Shown: positions 1 to 7,711 of the stretch, in pieces
Numbering within the stretch: the stretch's first letter is position 1
How the letters are laid out: the number at the start of each line of letters is the position of its first letter
Source: Pseudomonas tructae
Lineage (GTDB): Bacteria > Pseudomonadota > Gammaproteobacteria > Pseudomonadales > Pseudomonadaceae
Assembly: GCF_004214895.1 (NCBI RefSeq)
Contig: NZ_CP035952.1
Span: 1,684,501-1,748,500, forward strand
DNA: 64,000 nucleotides
Reading direction: 5' to 3'
Position numbers and translations under genes: made by a program
Notes under the pieces: model-generated
What the model was told of the DNA's origin: nothing
The model's database searches: none
Seen by the model: the letters and a program-made list of their open reading frames with translations, nothing else

Positions 1-2
1 AC

Positions 3-491
3 GAGCTGAAGAAGGACATCACCGGCAAGACGGTCAAGAGCTACGACCAGGCCATGCAGGCGTTTGAAAAGCTTGCGCGCAACCCGGGCTTCAAGATGAA
101 CCAGAAGGACACTGCCGCCATCGCTCAGGCCCTCAATGCCCTGGATGTGGCAACCTATGCCGACAACGCCATGCGGTTGGGCAAGGCGTTTGGTGTAACG
201 GGCAAGGCTGTGCAGGCAACGACCCTGGCACAGAAGGCGGCCAGTGGTTTCAGCACCGGTGAATGGAAGCCGTTCTTTCTGGAGCTGGAAAGCATTGCCG
301 TGGGCGCTCTGGTAGGCGCTGCCGCCGGCGCCGTACTGGGTGCCGGCCTGGCGCTGGTGCTGGCACCTGGTTTGGCCGCAGGTGCGGGTATCATTGCCTC
401 CGGGGTGATTCTGGCTGCCGTGTCGTCCTACATCGACGCCCAGGCAATGGAGTCGTTCAACCAGATGGTGCTCAATGCAGTAGCATCCTGA
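3..491 (+). CDS. Pore-forming colicin-like bacteriocin, C-terminal part (5' end outside window)
   Basis: The reading frame is open from the first bases of the window, so only the last 162 residues or so are visible. They look like the pore-forming domain of the colicin Ia/E1/A type: amphipathic helices, then a W-K-P-F-F-x-x-x-E-S-I segment equivalent to the W-R-P-L-F-x-x-x-E stretch of those colicins, then a roughly 47-residue Ala/Gly-rich hydrophobic hairpin (about residues 98-145), then a short polar tail. In the family this domain inserts into the inner membrane of a sensitive cell and depolarises it. The receptor-binding and translocation domains lie upstream, so the target receptor cannot be inferred. 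A membrane protein gene follows on the same strand after 4 bases and is probably the immunity gene. The locus abuts cinA-recA, a bacteriocin hotspot in Pseudomonas. Confidence 0.85.
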   Translation, partial: ELKKDITGKTVKSYDQAMQAFEKLARNPGFKMNQKDTAAIAQALNALDVATYADNAMRLGKAFGVTGKAVQATTLAQKAASGFSTGEWKPFFLELESIAVGALVGAAAGAVLGAGLALVLAPGLAAGAGIIASGVILAAVSSYIDAQAMESFNQMVLNAVAS

Positions 492-495
492 AAAG

Positions 496-1128
496 ATGGG
501 TCAGGGGGAGCCGCCGTGCTGCTGCCCCTGGCCCGGCTCAATGGACGCAGTGAATATGAATGTGATGAAAGCCGACCCGCAACAGGGGGCCTACCTGTAT
601 ATCCCGTACCTGTTGATTGGTGTGAGCCTGGCGCCGGTCATCCTGCTTGCCTGGTTGATCCCGGCCGTGGCGGATCAGGGCTTCTACGCGGAACTTGAGC
701 GGTTTCTCGATGACTGCCTGTTCGGTCGGGTGGGCGTCTGGTCATCGATGTTTCCCCTGACCGCCAAGGCGATCGGCAACTACATTGCCGTTGCCGCGCC
801 GTTTTTTTCCCTGTGGATCACTGTCTGCATCATGCGGCGATCGCTGCTGCGACCGGGGCCTCCGGCGCAGGTGGCGTTGGGCCGATATGCATTGATTGCC
901 GCAGGCTGTGTATTGCTGGATGCTTTTCTGATCTACCAGAATTATTTTACCTTCACCGACTTTGCCGCTCACTCTAGAAGGTTTCGCTTCTTTGGCCTGA
1001 GCGTGGTGTTCTTTCCGTTTATCGCGATGCTGTCGCTGTTGGCGTTCTACGCGATGACATTTTTCAGTTACAACTTGCTGCTGCGCTTTCCTCGCGAGGT
1101 ATTGGCGCAGCGCAGGCAGCGGCATTGA
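496..1128 (+). CDS. Probable immunity protein to the pore-forming bacteriocin
   Basis: This protein of up to 210 residues has four clear hydrophobic segments (roughly residues 33-55, 90-112, 130-151 and 160-185). That matches the four-helix immunity proteins of A-type pore-forming colicins, which sit in the inner membrane and block the pore domain. The role is inferred from topology and from its place 4 bases after the bacteriocin gene. The start is uncertain. ATG 496 nearly touches the bacteriocin stop, which suggests translational coupling, but the first 15 residues are Cys/Pro-rich and atypical. ATG 541, 556 or 565 are alternatives. None has a good Shine-Dalgarno sequence. The stop overlaps the region just before the cinA ribosome binding site. 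Confidence 0.7.
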   Translation: MGQGEPPCCCPWPGSMDAVNMNVMKADPQQGAYLYIPYLLIGVSLAPVILLAWLIPAVADQGFYAELERFLDDCLFGRVGVWSSMFPLTAKAIGNYIAVAAPFFSLWITVCIMRRSLLRPGPPAQVALGRYALIAAGCVLLDAFLIYQNYFTFTDFAAHSRRFRFFGLSVVFFPFIAMLSLLAFYAMTFFSYNLLLRFPREVLAQRRQRH

Positions 1129-1142
1129 CCAAGGAGCTTGGC

Positions 1143-1625
1143 ATGGACCCGATTACTGTACTGTCCGCCCGCCTGGGGGAACACCTGCGCCGTTTCAATG
1201 CCCAGGTGACTACCGCCGAGTCCTGCACCGGCGGCGGTATTGCCGAGGCCATCACACGGATCCCGGGCAGCTCGGCCTGGTTCGAGGCCGGTTATGTGAC
1301 CTATTCCAACCGCCAGAAGACCTGTCAGTTGGCGGTGCCCGAGGCGCTGTTCATGCAGGTCGGGGCGGTCAGCCAGGACGTGGTCGAGGCCATGGTGCGG
1401 GGCGCCCAGGCTGCCAGCGGCGCGCGTTTTGCCGTAGCGGTCAGCGGCGTGGCCGGGCCCGATGGCGGCTCACCGGCAAAACCGGTGGGCACTGTTTGGC
1501 TGGCCTGGGCCGATGGCAGCCACGTCAGCAGCGAGCGCCGGCACTTCGAGGGTGACCGTGACGCGGTGCGCCGACAAACGGTAATCGCCGCGCTAGAGGG
1601 CTTGTTACAGCTTGGCGCAGAGTAA
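1143..1625 (+). CDS. pncC: Nicotinamide-nucleotide amidohydrolase, CinA C-terminal family
   Basis: This 160-residue protein corresponds to the stand-alone CinA C-terminal domain, the PncC enzyme that deamidates nicotinamide mononucleotide to nicotinic acid mononucleotide for NAD recycling. Family landmarks are visible: T-A-E-S-C-T-G-G-G near residues 26-34, the G-Y-V-T-Y-S-N segment, and A-V-S-G-V-A-G-P-D-G-G-S. The start at 1143 is chosen because AAGGAG lies at 1130-1135; an earlier frame start at 1125 overlaps the upstream gene and has no such site. It lies directly before recA, the usual cinA-recA order in Pseudomonas. Confidence 0.93.
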   Translation: MDPITVLSARLGEHLRRFNAQVTTAESCTGGGIAEAITRIPGSSAWFEAGYVTYSNRQKTCQLAVPEALFMQVGAVSQDVVEAMVRGAQAASGARFAVAVSGVAGPDGGSPAKPVGTVWLAWADGSHVSSERRHFEGDRDAVRRQTVIAALEGLLQLGAE

Positions 1626-1670
1626 ATCGCACATCGGGGGTAGGCGCGAAGAAAACCCTGTGGAATAATA

Positions 1671-1686
1671 CTGGCTACTTATACAG
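1671..1686 (+). promoter_or_regulatory. LexA (SOS) box upstream of recA
   Basis: CTGGCTACTTATACAG has the CTG-N10-CAG layout of the gamma-proteobacterial LexA operator, 43 bases before the recA start. It predicts repression of recA by LexA and SOS induction on DNA damage. Confidence 0.88.
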
Positions 1687-1728
1687 GTGTTCTGGCCGTC
1701 AGGCCCTATCGATTACGTGAGGACTTCA

Positions 1729-2796
1729 ATGGACGACAACAAGAAGCGCGCCTTGGCTGCGGCCCTGGGGCAAATCGAGCGTCAATTCGGTAAAGGCGCG
1801 GTCATGCGCATGGGCGACCACGAGCGCCAGGCCATTCCGGCCATTTCCACCGGTTCCCTGGGCCTGGACATCGCCCTGGGCATTGGCGGTCTGCCAAAAG
1901 GCCGTATCGTCGAAATCTACGGCCCGGAGTCGTCCGGTAAAACCACCCTGACCCTGTCGGTGATCGCCCAGGCACAGAAGGCAGGCGCTACCTGTGCCTT
2001 CGTCGACGCCGAGCACGCCCTGGACCCGGAGTACGCCGGCAAGCTGGGCGTCAATGTCGATGACCTGCTGGTCTCGCAGCCGGACACCGGCGAGCAGGCC
2101 CTGGAAATCACCGACATGTTGGTGCGTTCCAACGCGGTTGACGTGATCATCGTCGACTCCGTGGCGGCCCTGGTACCCAAGGCCGAGATCGAAGGCGAAA
2201 TGGGCGACATGCACGTGGGCCTGCAGGCTCGCCTGATGTCCCAGGCGCTGCGCAAAATTACCGGTAACATCAAGAACGCCAACTGCCTGGTGATCTTCAT
2301 CAACCAGATCCGCATGAAGATCGGCGTGATGTTCGGCAGCCCGGAAACCACCACCGGTGGTAACGCGCTGAAGTTCTACGCGTCGGTCCGTCTCGACATC
2401 CGCCGTACCGGCGCGGTGAAGGACGGCGACGAAGTGGTCGGCAGCGAAACCCGGGTCAAGATCGTCAAGAACAAGGTGGCTCCGCCATTCCGTCAGGCTG
2501 AATTCCAGATCCTCTACGGCAAGGGCATCTACCGCAACGGCGAGATCATCGACCTGGGCGTGCTGCACGGCTTCCTGGAAAAATCCGGCGCCTGGTACAG
2601 CTACCAGGGCAGCAAGATCGGCCAGGGCAAGGCCAACTCGGCCAAGTTCCTCCAGGAGAACCCGGAAATCGCCGCGACCCTGGAGAAGCAGATCCGCGAC
2701 AAGCTGCTTAATGCCGGAGCTGTTGAAGCCGCTGGTAAAGCCGCAGTAGCCGATGCCGAGCCGGAAGATCTGGCTGACGCTAACGCTGACTATTGA
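1729..2796 (+). CDS. recA: Recombinase A
   Basis: RecA forms filaments on single-stranded DNA, catalyses strand exchange and activates LexA self-cleavage. The protein has 355 residues, the usual length. Walker [10 protein letters not shown] lies at residues 65-73, and the L2-loop region with [10 protein letters not shown] and E-T-T-T-G-G-N-A-L is intact. The tail is acidic, as is normal. Start 1729 follows GTGAGGAC at 1717-1724; the longer frame from 1687 runs through the promoter. recX follows at once, the common Pseudomonas arrangement in which RecX limits RecA filament growth. Confidence 0.99.
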   Translation: MDDNKKRALAAALGQIERQFGKGAVMRMGDHERQAIPAISTGSLGLDIALGIGGLPKGRIVEIYGPESSGKTTLTLSVIAQAQKAGATCAFVDAEHALDPEYAGKLGVNVDDLLVSQPDTGEQALEITDMLVRSNAVDVIIVDSVAALVPKAEIEGEMGDMHVGLQARLMSQALRKITGNIKNANCLVIFINQIRMKIGVMFGSPETTTGGNALKFYASVRLDIRRTGAVKDGDEVVGSETRVKIVKNKVAPPFRQAEFQILYGKGIYRNGEIIDLGVLHGFLEKSGAWYSYQGSKIGQGKANSAKFLQENPEIAATLEKQIRDKLLNAGAVEAAGKAAVADAEPEDLADANADY

Positions 2797-2804
2797 TTGA
2801 CCCC

Positions 2805-3272
2805 ATGTCCGCCGTACTCGATACCCCCGTCGCCGTAAGGCGGACAGCCATGGACCTGCTCGCACGTCGCGAGCACGGTCGAGTCGAGCTGACGCGCAAG
2901 TTGCGTCAGCGCGGCGCTTCCCCCGAATTGATTGATCAGGAGCTCGACCGTCTGACGGAAGAGGGCCTGCTCAGTGAAGCCCGTTATCTGGAAAGCTTCA
3001 TCAGCTACCGTTCACGCTCAGGCTATGGCCCGGCGCGTATTCGCGAAGAGCTGGGCCAGCGCGGGTTGCACCGTGGTGATATCGACCAGGCCCTGCGTGA
3101 ATGCGGGGTGGACTGGTCGGCCCGGTTGCTGGAAGTCTGGCAGCGCAAGTTTGCCGGCCAACTGCCCATCGATCCGCGCAGCCGCGCACAGCAAACCCGT
3201 TTTCTGGTTTATCGTGGATTTTCCATGGAGTCGGTCGGCCGCCTGTTGAGCGGCCGAGGGTTGGACGACTGA
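2805..3272 (+). CDS. recX: Regulatory protein RecX
   Basis: RecX binds RecA filaments and moderates recombinase and coprotease activity. The 155-residue protein shows the three-helix tandem RecX repeats: [15 protein letters not shown] near the N terminus, then [10 protein letters not shown] and G-Y-G-P-A-R-I. Start ATG 2805 is 8 bases after the recA stop. A TTG at 2793 overlapping the recA stop is possible but adds only four residues. It is presumably co-transcribed with recA from the LexA-controlled promoter. Confidence 0.95.
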   Translation: MSAVLDTPVAVRRTAMDLLARREHGRVELTRKLRQRGASPELIDQELDRLTEEGLLSEARYLESFISYRSRSGYGPARIREELGQRGLHRGDIDQALRECGVDWSARLLEVWQRKFAGQLPIDPRSRAQQTRFLVYRGFSMESVGRLLSGRGLDD

Positions 3273-3274
3273 GC

Positions 3275-4393
3275 TTAAGTAACCTTTAGTGCCTCGCGTG
3301 CCCTTTGGGTAGTGTGCATTGGTTGAGGCTTGGCCCAGTTCTCCGATAGGTTGATGAAGTCCACCAGCTCACGCAGGCGTCCCTGGTCACGCCCGTTGAA
3401 GGCGAAGGTCAGGCGCGTCAGGTGGCTGAAGCGGGCCTCGTCATGCTGCTCGCCACCATAGGCATGCTGGTAGAAGTTGCCACTCAGGCGCAAATCGGCA
3501 AAACCTTCCTGCACGTCAAACAGCGCGGCTTCGCTCAATGGATGCTGCATGCGGATCACAAACTGGTTTTTCAGCCAGCGGCTGGAGTGGTAGTTGCTGT
3601 AGAACTGGTTGATTTCCTCCACCGCCTCGTCGGCGCTGTACACCAGGCGCAGCAGTTTCATGTCGCTGGGCAGGATATAGCGGTTCTCTTCCAGTTGGCG
3701 GGTGATGAAGTTCAGGGCTTCCTGCCAGAAGCTGCCACCGGGTGAGTCCAGCAAAACGATTGGCACCAGCGGGCTTTTGCCGGTCTGGATCAGCGTGAGC
3801 ACTTCCAGCGCTTCATCCAGCGTACCGAACCCACCCGGGCACAGTACCAGGGCATCGGCTTCCTTGACGAAGAACAGCTTGCGTATAAAGAAGAAGTGGA
3901 ACGGCAGCAACTTGTCGGTGCCATCCACGGTGGCATTGGCGTGTTGCTCGAAGGGCAGGGTGATGTTGAAACCCAGGCTGTGCTCCACGCCTGCGCCTTC
4001 ATGGGCGGCGGCCATGATGCCGCCACCGGCGCCGGTAATGACCATCAGCTCGGAGCGTGCCAGGGTCGCCCCCAGCTCCCGGGCCAAGGCGTACATCGGG
4101 TGTTCGACCGGGGTGCGGGCCGAGCCAAACACCGTGACCTTGCGGCGCCCCTTGTATTGTTCGAGGGTACGAAAGGCGTGATCGAGCTCTCGCAGGGCCT
4201 GCAGAGTGATCTTGGCGTTCCAGCGGTTGCGGTCATCATGGGCCATGCGCAGCACGGTCAGCATCATGTCGCGGTACAGCGGCAGGTTGGGGCTGTTCGG
4301 CGCAACCAGGCTCAGTTGCTCATCGATCTTGCTCAGGTCGATGTCGTTGTTCTTGAAGTGACTCGATAGCAGTTCGTTCGGTTTGTAAGGCAT
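3275..4393 (-). CDS. LOG family (TIGR00730-type) Rossmann-fold protein
   Basis: This 372-residue protein carries the LOG-family nucleotide-binding signature: G-A-G-G-G-I-M at residues 121-127 and P-G-G-F-G-T-L-D-E at 186-194. The family includes cytokinin-riboside phosphoribohydrolases and the pyrimidine/purine nucleotide hydrolase PpnN; the substrate here is not known. The N-terminal 80 residues and the long C-terminal region make it larger than the roughly 190-residue plant-type LOG proteins and closer to the long bacterial form. The start is supported by GGAGACG at 4399-4405 (reverse strand). It converges on recX with only 2 bases between the stops and no terminator visible there. Confidence 0.88.
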   Translation of the reverse strand: MPYKPNELLSSHFKNNDIDLSKIDEQLSLVAPNSPNLPLYRDMMLTVLRMAHDDRNRWNAKITLQALRELDHAFRTLEQYKGRRKVTVFGSARTPVEHPMYALARELGATLARSELMVITGAGGGIMAAAHEGAGVEHSLGFNITLPFEQHANATVDGTDKLLPFHFFFIRKLFFVKEADALVLCPGGFGTLDEALEVLTLIQTGKSPLVPIVLLDSPGGSFWQEALNFITRQLEENRYILPSDMKLLRLVYSADEAVEEINQFYSNYHSSRWLKNQFVIRMQHPLSEAALFDVQEGFADLRLSGNFYQHAYGGEQHDEARFSHLTRLTFAFNGRDQGRLRELVDFINLSENWAKPQPMHTTQRAREALKVT

Positions 4394-4787
4394 TCAAACG
4401 TCTCCTTCTGCAGCAAAACCTCTGACCGGGCGGCAATGCGTTGTCCGGCCGCGACACTGCATGTGTCGCTGGCTGCCGTGGCTCGAGTGTGATCCCCGAG
4501 CATTGCAGTAGACCTGCAAGGTCTCATTGCAGTTGTAATGGGTCCATACAACTTATTGTTGTTCAACGCTGCACGTGCATCGCAGCACGTCGATGGGCAA
4601 CCCCCTTTGCTTGCCCGAAAAATACGGGATGGTTGCTATCAATCTAGACCTTGGCGCGGGTTTATGCCGAATGGTTCCACGGCGTTCGCTGCCAAGCGCA
4701 GGACCGCTCGTCAGCTAGGATCCAATCATTGCTCAGGTCTGGTTAACTGAAGATCAGCGAGTTTGCGCGGTGCAAGGAGGCTGCAGC
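4394..4787. other. Intergenic region between divergent genes
   Basis: About 390 bases separate the divergent LOG-family gene and the small ribbon-helix-helix gene. It should hold both promoters. I see no credible coding sequence, tRNA or strong terminator. Short reading frames here have no ribosome binding site and unusual codon use. Confidence 0.5.
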
Positions 4788-4988
4788 ATGCAACGGCTTA
4801 ACCTGGAGCTTGACGAGCAGTTGTTCCGGTTGCTCGATAATGCGGCGAAGGCCAATAACCTGAGCCTTGAACAGGAGTGCCTGCGACGGCTGGGGGGAGG
4901 GGAGCGGCACTCGCGCTATATCCAGGCCCTGGTGGCCGAACTGCGCGCCGATGAAAAACAACGGCGCGACAGGGAGCGGGTAGCCTAG
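4788..4988 (+). CDS. Small ribbon-helix-helix-like protein
   Basis: This 66-residue protein starts with an amphipathic strand (R-L-N-L-E-L-D) followed by two helices (E-Q-L-F-R-L-L-D-N-A-A-K and S-L-E-Q-E-C-L-R-R-L) and a charged tail. The pattern fits Arc/FitA-type ribbon-helix-helix DNA-binding proteins. A strong AAGGAGG at 4774-4780 sets the start at 4788, not 4770. No partner toxin (for example a PIN-domain gene) follows: the next gene is on the other strand. It could be an orphan antitoxin-like regulator or a conserved small protein of unknown function. Confidence 0.72.
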   Translation: MQRLNLELDEQLFRLLDNAAKANNLSLEQECLRRLGGGERHSRYIQALVAELRADEKQRRDRERVA

Positions 4989-4993
4989 GGCTG

Positions 4994-5410
4994 TTACTTC
5001 TGGACTTTCAGGCCGCAGCTGGCGGCATCGAATGCCTGCTCGCTCACCGGGCGATTGGTCTTGTATTCGGTAAAGCGATAGGTCAGCACTGCACCTTTGG
5101 CGAGCAGTTGGCGGTAACCGCTGTTCTTGCACACGCTGTCACCCAATTGGCTGCGCACCCGGTTCGGGTCGGCCTTCATTTTTTCGGCATGACCGGGAAG
5201 CACGCTCAGGTGATTGACCAGTTGCTTGCCTTCGACGGTGTAACCCTGGTCGAGGATATCCTCGTTGATCGCCCGCGGCGTGCCCACGCTGCTCTGCGCG
5301 GCGACTTTTTCCAGCATTTTGCTCAGCTCGTACTCCTGCTTGGAGGCGGCGTTGGCCGCCAGAGGCAAGGCGAGCAACAAGCTCAGGGACGGGGCGATGA
5401 AACGCAGCAT
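4994..5410 (-). CDS. Exported protein, PA3611-like (quorum-sensing-regulated virulence factor family)
   Basis: This 138-residue protein has an N-terminal signal peptide (about residues 1-21, ending A-N-A-A) and a small helical mature domain with two Cys, which may form a disulfide in the periplasm. Sequence and place (near recX and tapT, as in P. aeruginosa) suggest the PA3611 family, described as quorum-sensing regulated in P. aeruginosa. No biochemical role is established, and regulation in this organism cannot be read from the sequence. It converges on the small ribbon-helix-helix gene with 5 bases between the stops. Confidence 0.75.
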   Translation of the reverse strand: MLRFIAPSLSLLLALPLAANAASKQEYELSKMLEKVAAQSSVGTPRAINEDILDQGYTVEGKQLVNHLSVLPGHAEKMKADPNRVRSQLGDSVCKNSGYRQLLAKGAVLTYRFTEYKTNRPVSEQAFDAASCGLKVQK

Positions 5411-5647
5411 GAATTTCTCCTGGTTCGGTAACTGGCGGTTGGACCGACAACGGCGCGCGGTGTTCCGTCACGGGCGCAACAGCAGTGCCAGCGGGTAGCG
5501 ACAGGCTGAGGATTATAGGGGAGTCGGCGCGCGCGCTGCACGCCAAATCCCCTCAACCTGTCGGCAGGCTCTGATAAACTGCGCGGGTTTTCCGTCTTGC
5601 CGAGTCAGTGCAGTGTCATCCCTTTCTTGCCCACGTTGTGCCCAGCC

Positions 5648-6358
5648 ATGAGCCACGCCGTATCGCGCCTGCGCGCCGAGCGTCTGGCGCTCAGTGTCAA
5701 ACCCTTCGTTGCCCGCGGCTCCCGGGCACCTCGCTGCCCACAGTGCCGAGTGATTTTCAGTTACTGCCTGTGCGCCTGGCGCCCGCGGGTGCCGACCGAT
5801 TCGGGTATGTGCCTGTTGATGTATGACACCGAGCCCTTGAAACCGACCAACACCGGCTGGCTGATCGCTGACCTGATTGCCGATACCTCGGCTTTTGGCT
5901 GGCAGCGTACGGCGGTCGATGAGGCGTTGCTGGCGCTGCTCGACGATCCGCAGTGGCAGCCCTATATCGTGTTTCCGGGCGAGTTCGTCGAGCCTGAGCG
6001 GGTGGTCAGCGAGGTCGTGCGAACACCGGGCAAGCGTCCGTTGTTCATTCTGCTGGATGCGACCTGGACCGAAGCGCGCAAGATGTTTCGCAAGAGCCCG
6101 TACCTCAATCGCTTTCCGGTATTGAGCCTGCAGCCTGAGCAGATCTCGCGCTATCGCTTGCGTCGCTCAAAGCGTGACGACCACTTCTGCACCGCCGAAG
6201 TGGCGGCCATGTGCCTGGAAATGGCCGGCGACAATCACGCGGCCCAAGCGCTGGATGCGTACCTGGATGTATTCACCACCCACTACCTGAGCGCCAAGCA
6301 TCAACTGCCGCTGGATGAGCAGGATAGCGTGCACCAGCGTTTGCATACCTTCCTATAG
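5648..6358 (+). CDS. tapT: tRNA-uridine aminocarboxypropyltransferase (DTW domain)
   Basis: The 236-residue protein contains the DTW-domain signature as D-A-T-W at residues 137-140, inside L-L-D-A-T-W-T-E-A-R-K-M. A Cys cluster at residues 30, 33, 40 and 42 probably binds zinc. TapT proteins add the aminocarboxypropyl group of S-adenosylmethionine to uridine 47 in the variable loop of tRNA (acp3U47). Start 5648 is chosen over upstream TTG 5597 because the extra residues look untranslated; the ribosome binding site is weak, so the exact start is open. Confidence 0.85.
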   Translation: MSHAVSRLRAERLALSVKPFVARGSRAPRCPQCRVIFSYCLCAWRPRVPTDSGMCLLMYDTEPLKPTNTGWLIADLIADTSAFGWQRTAVDEALLALLDDPQWQPYIVFPGEFVEPERVVSEVVRTPGKRPLFILLDATWTEARKMFRKSPYLNRFPVLSLQPEQISRYRLRRSKRDDHFCTAEVAAMCLEMAGDNHAAQALDAYLDVFTTHYLSAKHQLPLDEQDSVHQRLHTFL

Positions 6359-6619
6359 TACAAGGGGCAGGCGCGTCACTTTGCTTCATAATGGATGGAT
6401 TGGTGGCCAGGGTGGGCGAGCATGGCGGGTGTTGAACTTGACCACCCGGTCCTGGCTCGGCATCCTTGGCGCCGATTCGGGCACAACGAAGGCTTGAAAC
6501 GCTGTTTTTCCGGGCCTCGATGTGCCTTTTGGGTCTGCGGCGTTGCCGCAAGCCTCGTGTTGCCCGCCAGGCGCTTATCCTTCCTTCCTGCGCCTGCACA
6601 GAACAGGATCATTAGATCG
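6359..6619 (+). other. Intergenic region upstream of erdR
   Basis: These 261 bases precede the erdR start and must hold its promoter. The erdR frame stays open upstream to 6395, but the residues encoded there do not look like part of the protein. No RNA gene or terminator was recognised. Confidence 0.4.
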
Positions 6620-7270
6620 ATGGCCACATACGAAATCCTGATTGCCGATGACCACCCGCTGTTTCGCAGTGCGCTGCGCCAGGCCGTTACCCTGGGCCTG
6701 GGCCCGGATGTGCGCCTGGTAGAAGTGGCGAGCATCGCCGAGCTGGAAACCCGCCTGAGCGAGAAGGCCGACTGGGACCTGGTGCTGCTGGACCTGAACA
6801 TGCCGGGCGCTTACGGGTTTTCCGGGCTGGTGCTGTTGCGCGGGCAGTACCCGCAGATTCCGGTGGTGATGGTGTCGGCGCAGGAAGAAGCGGCGGTAGT
6901 GGTCAAGTCGCGGGAGTTCGGCGCCAGTGGTTTCATTCCCAAATCAAGCTCGCTGGAAGTGATTCAGGACGCTGTGCAGAAGATCCTTGACGGTGAGGTC
7001 TGGTGGCCCCCGCAGGCGTTTGAGAAAGTCGATGTGTCCGCTGAGGCCAAGGCTGCCAGCGAGGGCCTTGCCAGCCTGACCCCACAGCAGTTCCGAGTGT
7101 TGACGATGGTCTGCGAAGGTTTGCTGAACAAGCAGATCGCCTATGAACTGAGTGTCTCGGAAGCGACCATCAAAGCCCATGTGACGGCGATTTTCCGCAA
7201 GCTTGGCGTGCGTACCCGTACCCAGGCCGCCTTGTTGCTGCAACAACTGGAATCGGTTTCAGCCAGTTAA
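6620..7270 (+). CDS. erdR: LuxR-family response regulator ErdR
   Basis: This 216-residue two-domain regulator has a receiver domain with acidic pocket D10-D11 and phospho-acceptor Asp58 (L-L-D-L-N-M-P), a linker, and a LuxR-type helix-turn-helix at about residues 150-205 (S-L-T-P-Q-Q-F-R-V-L through T-R-T-Q-A-A-L-L-L). In Pseudomonas the erdR-dgkA pair is conserved. ErdR is known there as a regulator of ethanol/acetate-type oxidation and acs expression. No sensor kinase is nearby. The first-domain start is normal, so ATG 6620 is preferred over the open upstream frame. Confidence 0.9.
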   Translation: MATYEILIADDHPLFRSALRQAVTLGLGPDVRLVEVASIAELETRLSEKADWDLVLLDLNMPGAYGFSGLVLLRGQYPQIPVVMVSAQEEAAVVVKSREFGASGFIPKSSSLEVIQDAVQKILDGEVWWPPQAFEKVDVSAEAKAASEGLASLTPQQFRVLTMVCEGLLNKQIAYELSVSEATIKAHVTAIFRKLGVRTRTQAALLLQQLESVSAS

Positions 7271-7345
7271 GGCCATTGGCCTTCACGCTTTTTTGACCCG
7301 ATCTACACTAGCCTGCAGCACGTTCAGTGGATGAAGTGAGTTTTT

Positions 7346-7711
7346 ATGTCGTCGCCTTTCAAGGGCCAGACCGGCCTCAAACGTATTTTCAATGCCGCCG
7401 GCTATTCGTTCGACGGCCTGCGCGCCGCGTTCAACGGTGAGGCGGCGTTCCGTCAACTGGTGCTGCTCAACGTCATATTGATCCCGGTGGCATTCTGGCT
7501 GGATGTCAGCCGCGCCGAGCGGGCGATCCTGATCGCCGTGTGCTTGCTGGGGCTGATCGTCGAGCTGCTGAATTCGGCGGTAGAGGCGGCGATCGATCGT
7601 ATTTCCCTCGATCGCCACCCGTTGTCGAAGAATGCCAAGGACATGGGCAGCGCCGCCCAGTTCGTGGCCTTGAGCATGGTCGGCCTGACCTGGGCGGTAA
7701 TCCTGCTCTAA
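7346..7711 (+). CDS. dgkA: Diacylglycerol kinase
   Basis: The 121-residue integral membrane enzyme phosphorylates diacylglycerol to phosphatidic acid, recycling lipid left from periplasmic glucan synthesis. Three transmembrane segments are visible (about residues 33-50, 56-74 and 100-119), as is the family signature V-E-L-L-N-S-A-V-E-A-A-I-D-R with the catalytic Glu and Asn. The size is standard. It lies 75 bases after erdR, as in other Pseudomonas, and its stop overlaps the convergent LysR gene by 4 bases. Confidence 0.95.
   Translation: MSSPFKGQTGLKRIFNAAGYSFDGLRAAFNGEAAFRQLVLLNVILIPVAFWLDVSRAERAILIAVCLLGLIVELLNSAVEAAIDRISLDRHPLSKNAKDMGSAAQFVALSMVGLTWAVILL

Noticed and set aside
1726..2865. 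A 379-codon open frame opposite recA
   Set aside because: It is a shadow frame caused by GC-rich codon use in recA; it has no ribosome site and no protein-like domain.
4994..5410. A toxin gene partner for the small ribbon-helix-helix protein
   Set aside because: The adjacent gene is on the opposite strand, has a signal peptide and lacks PIN, RelE or other toxin features.
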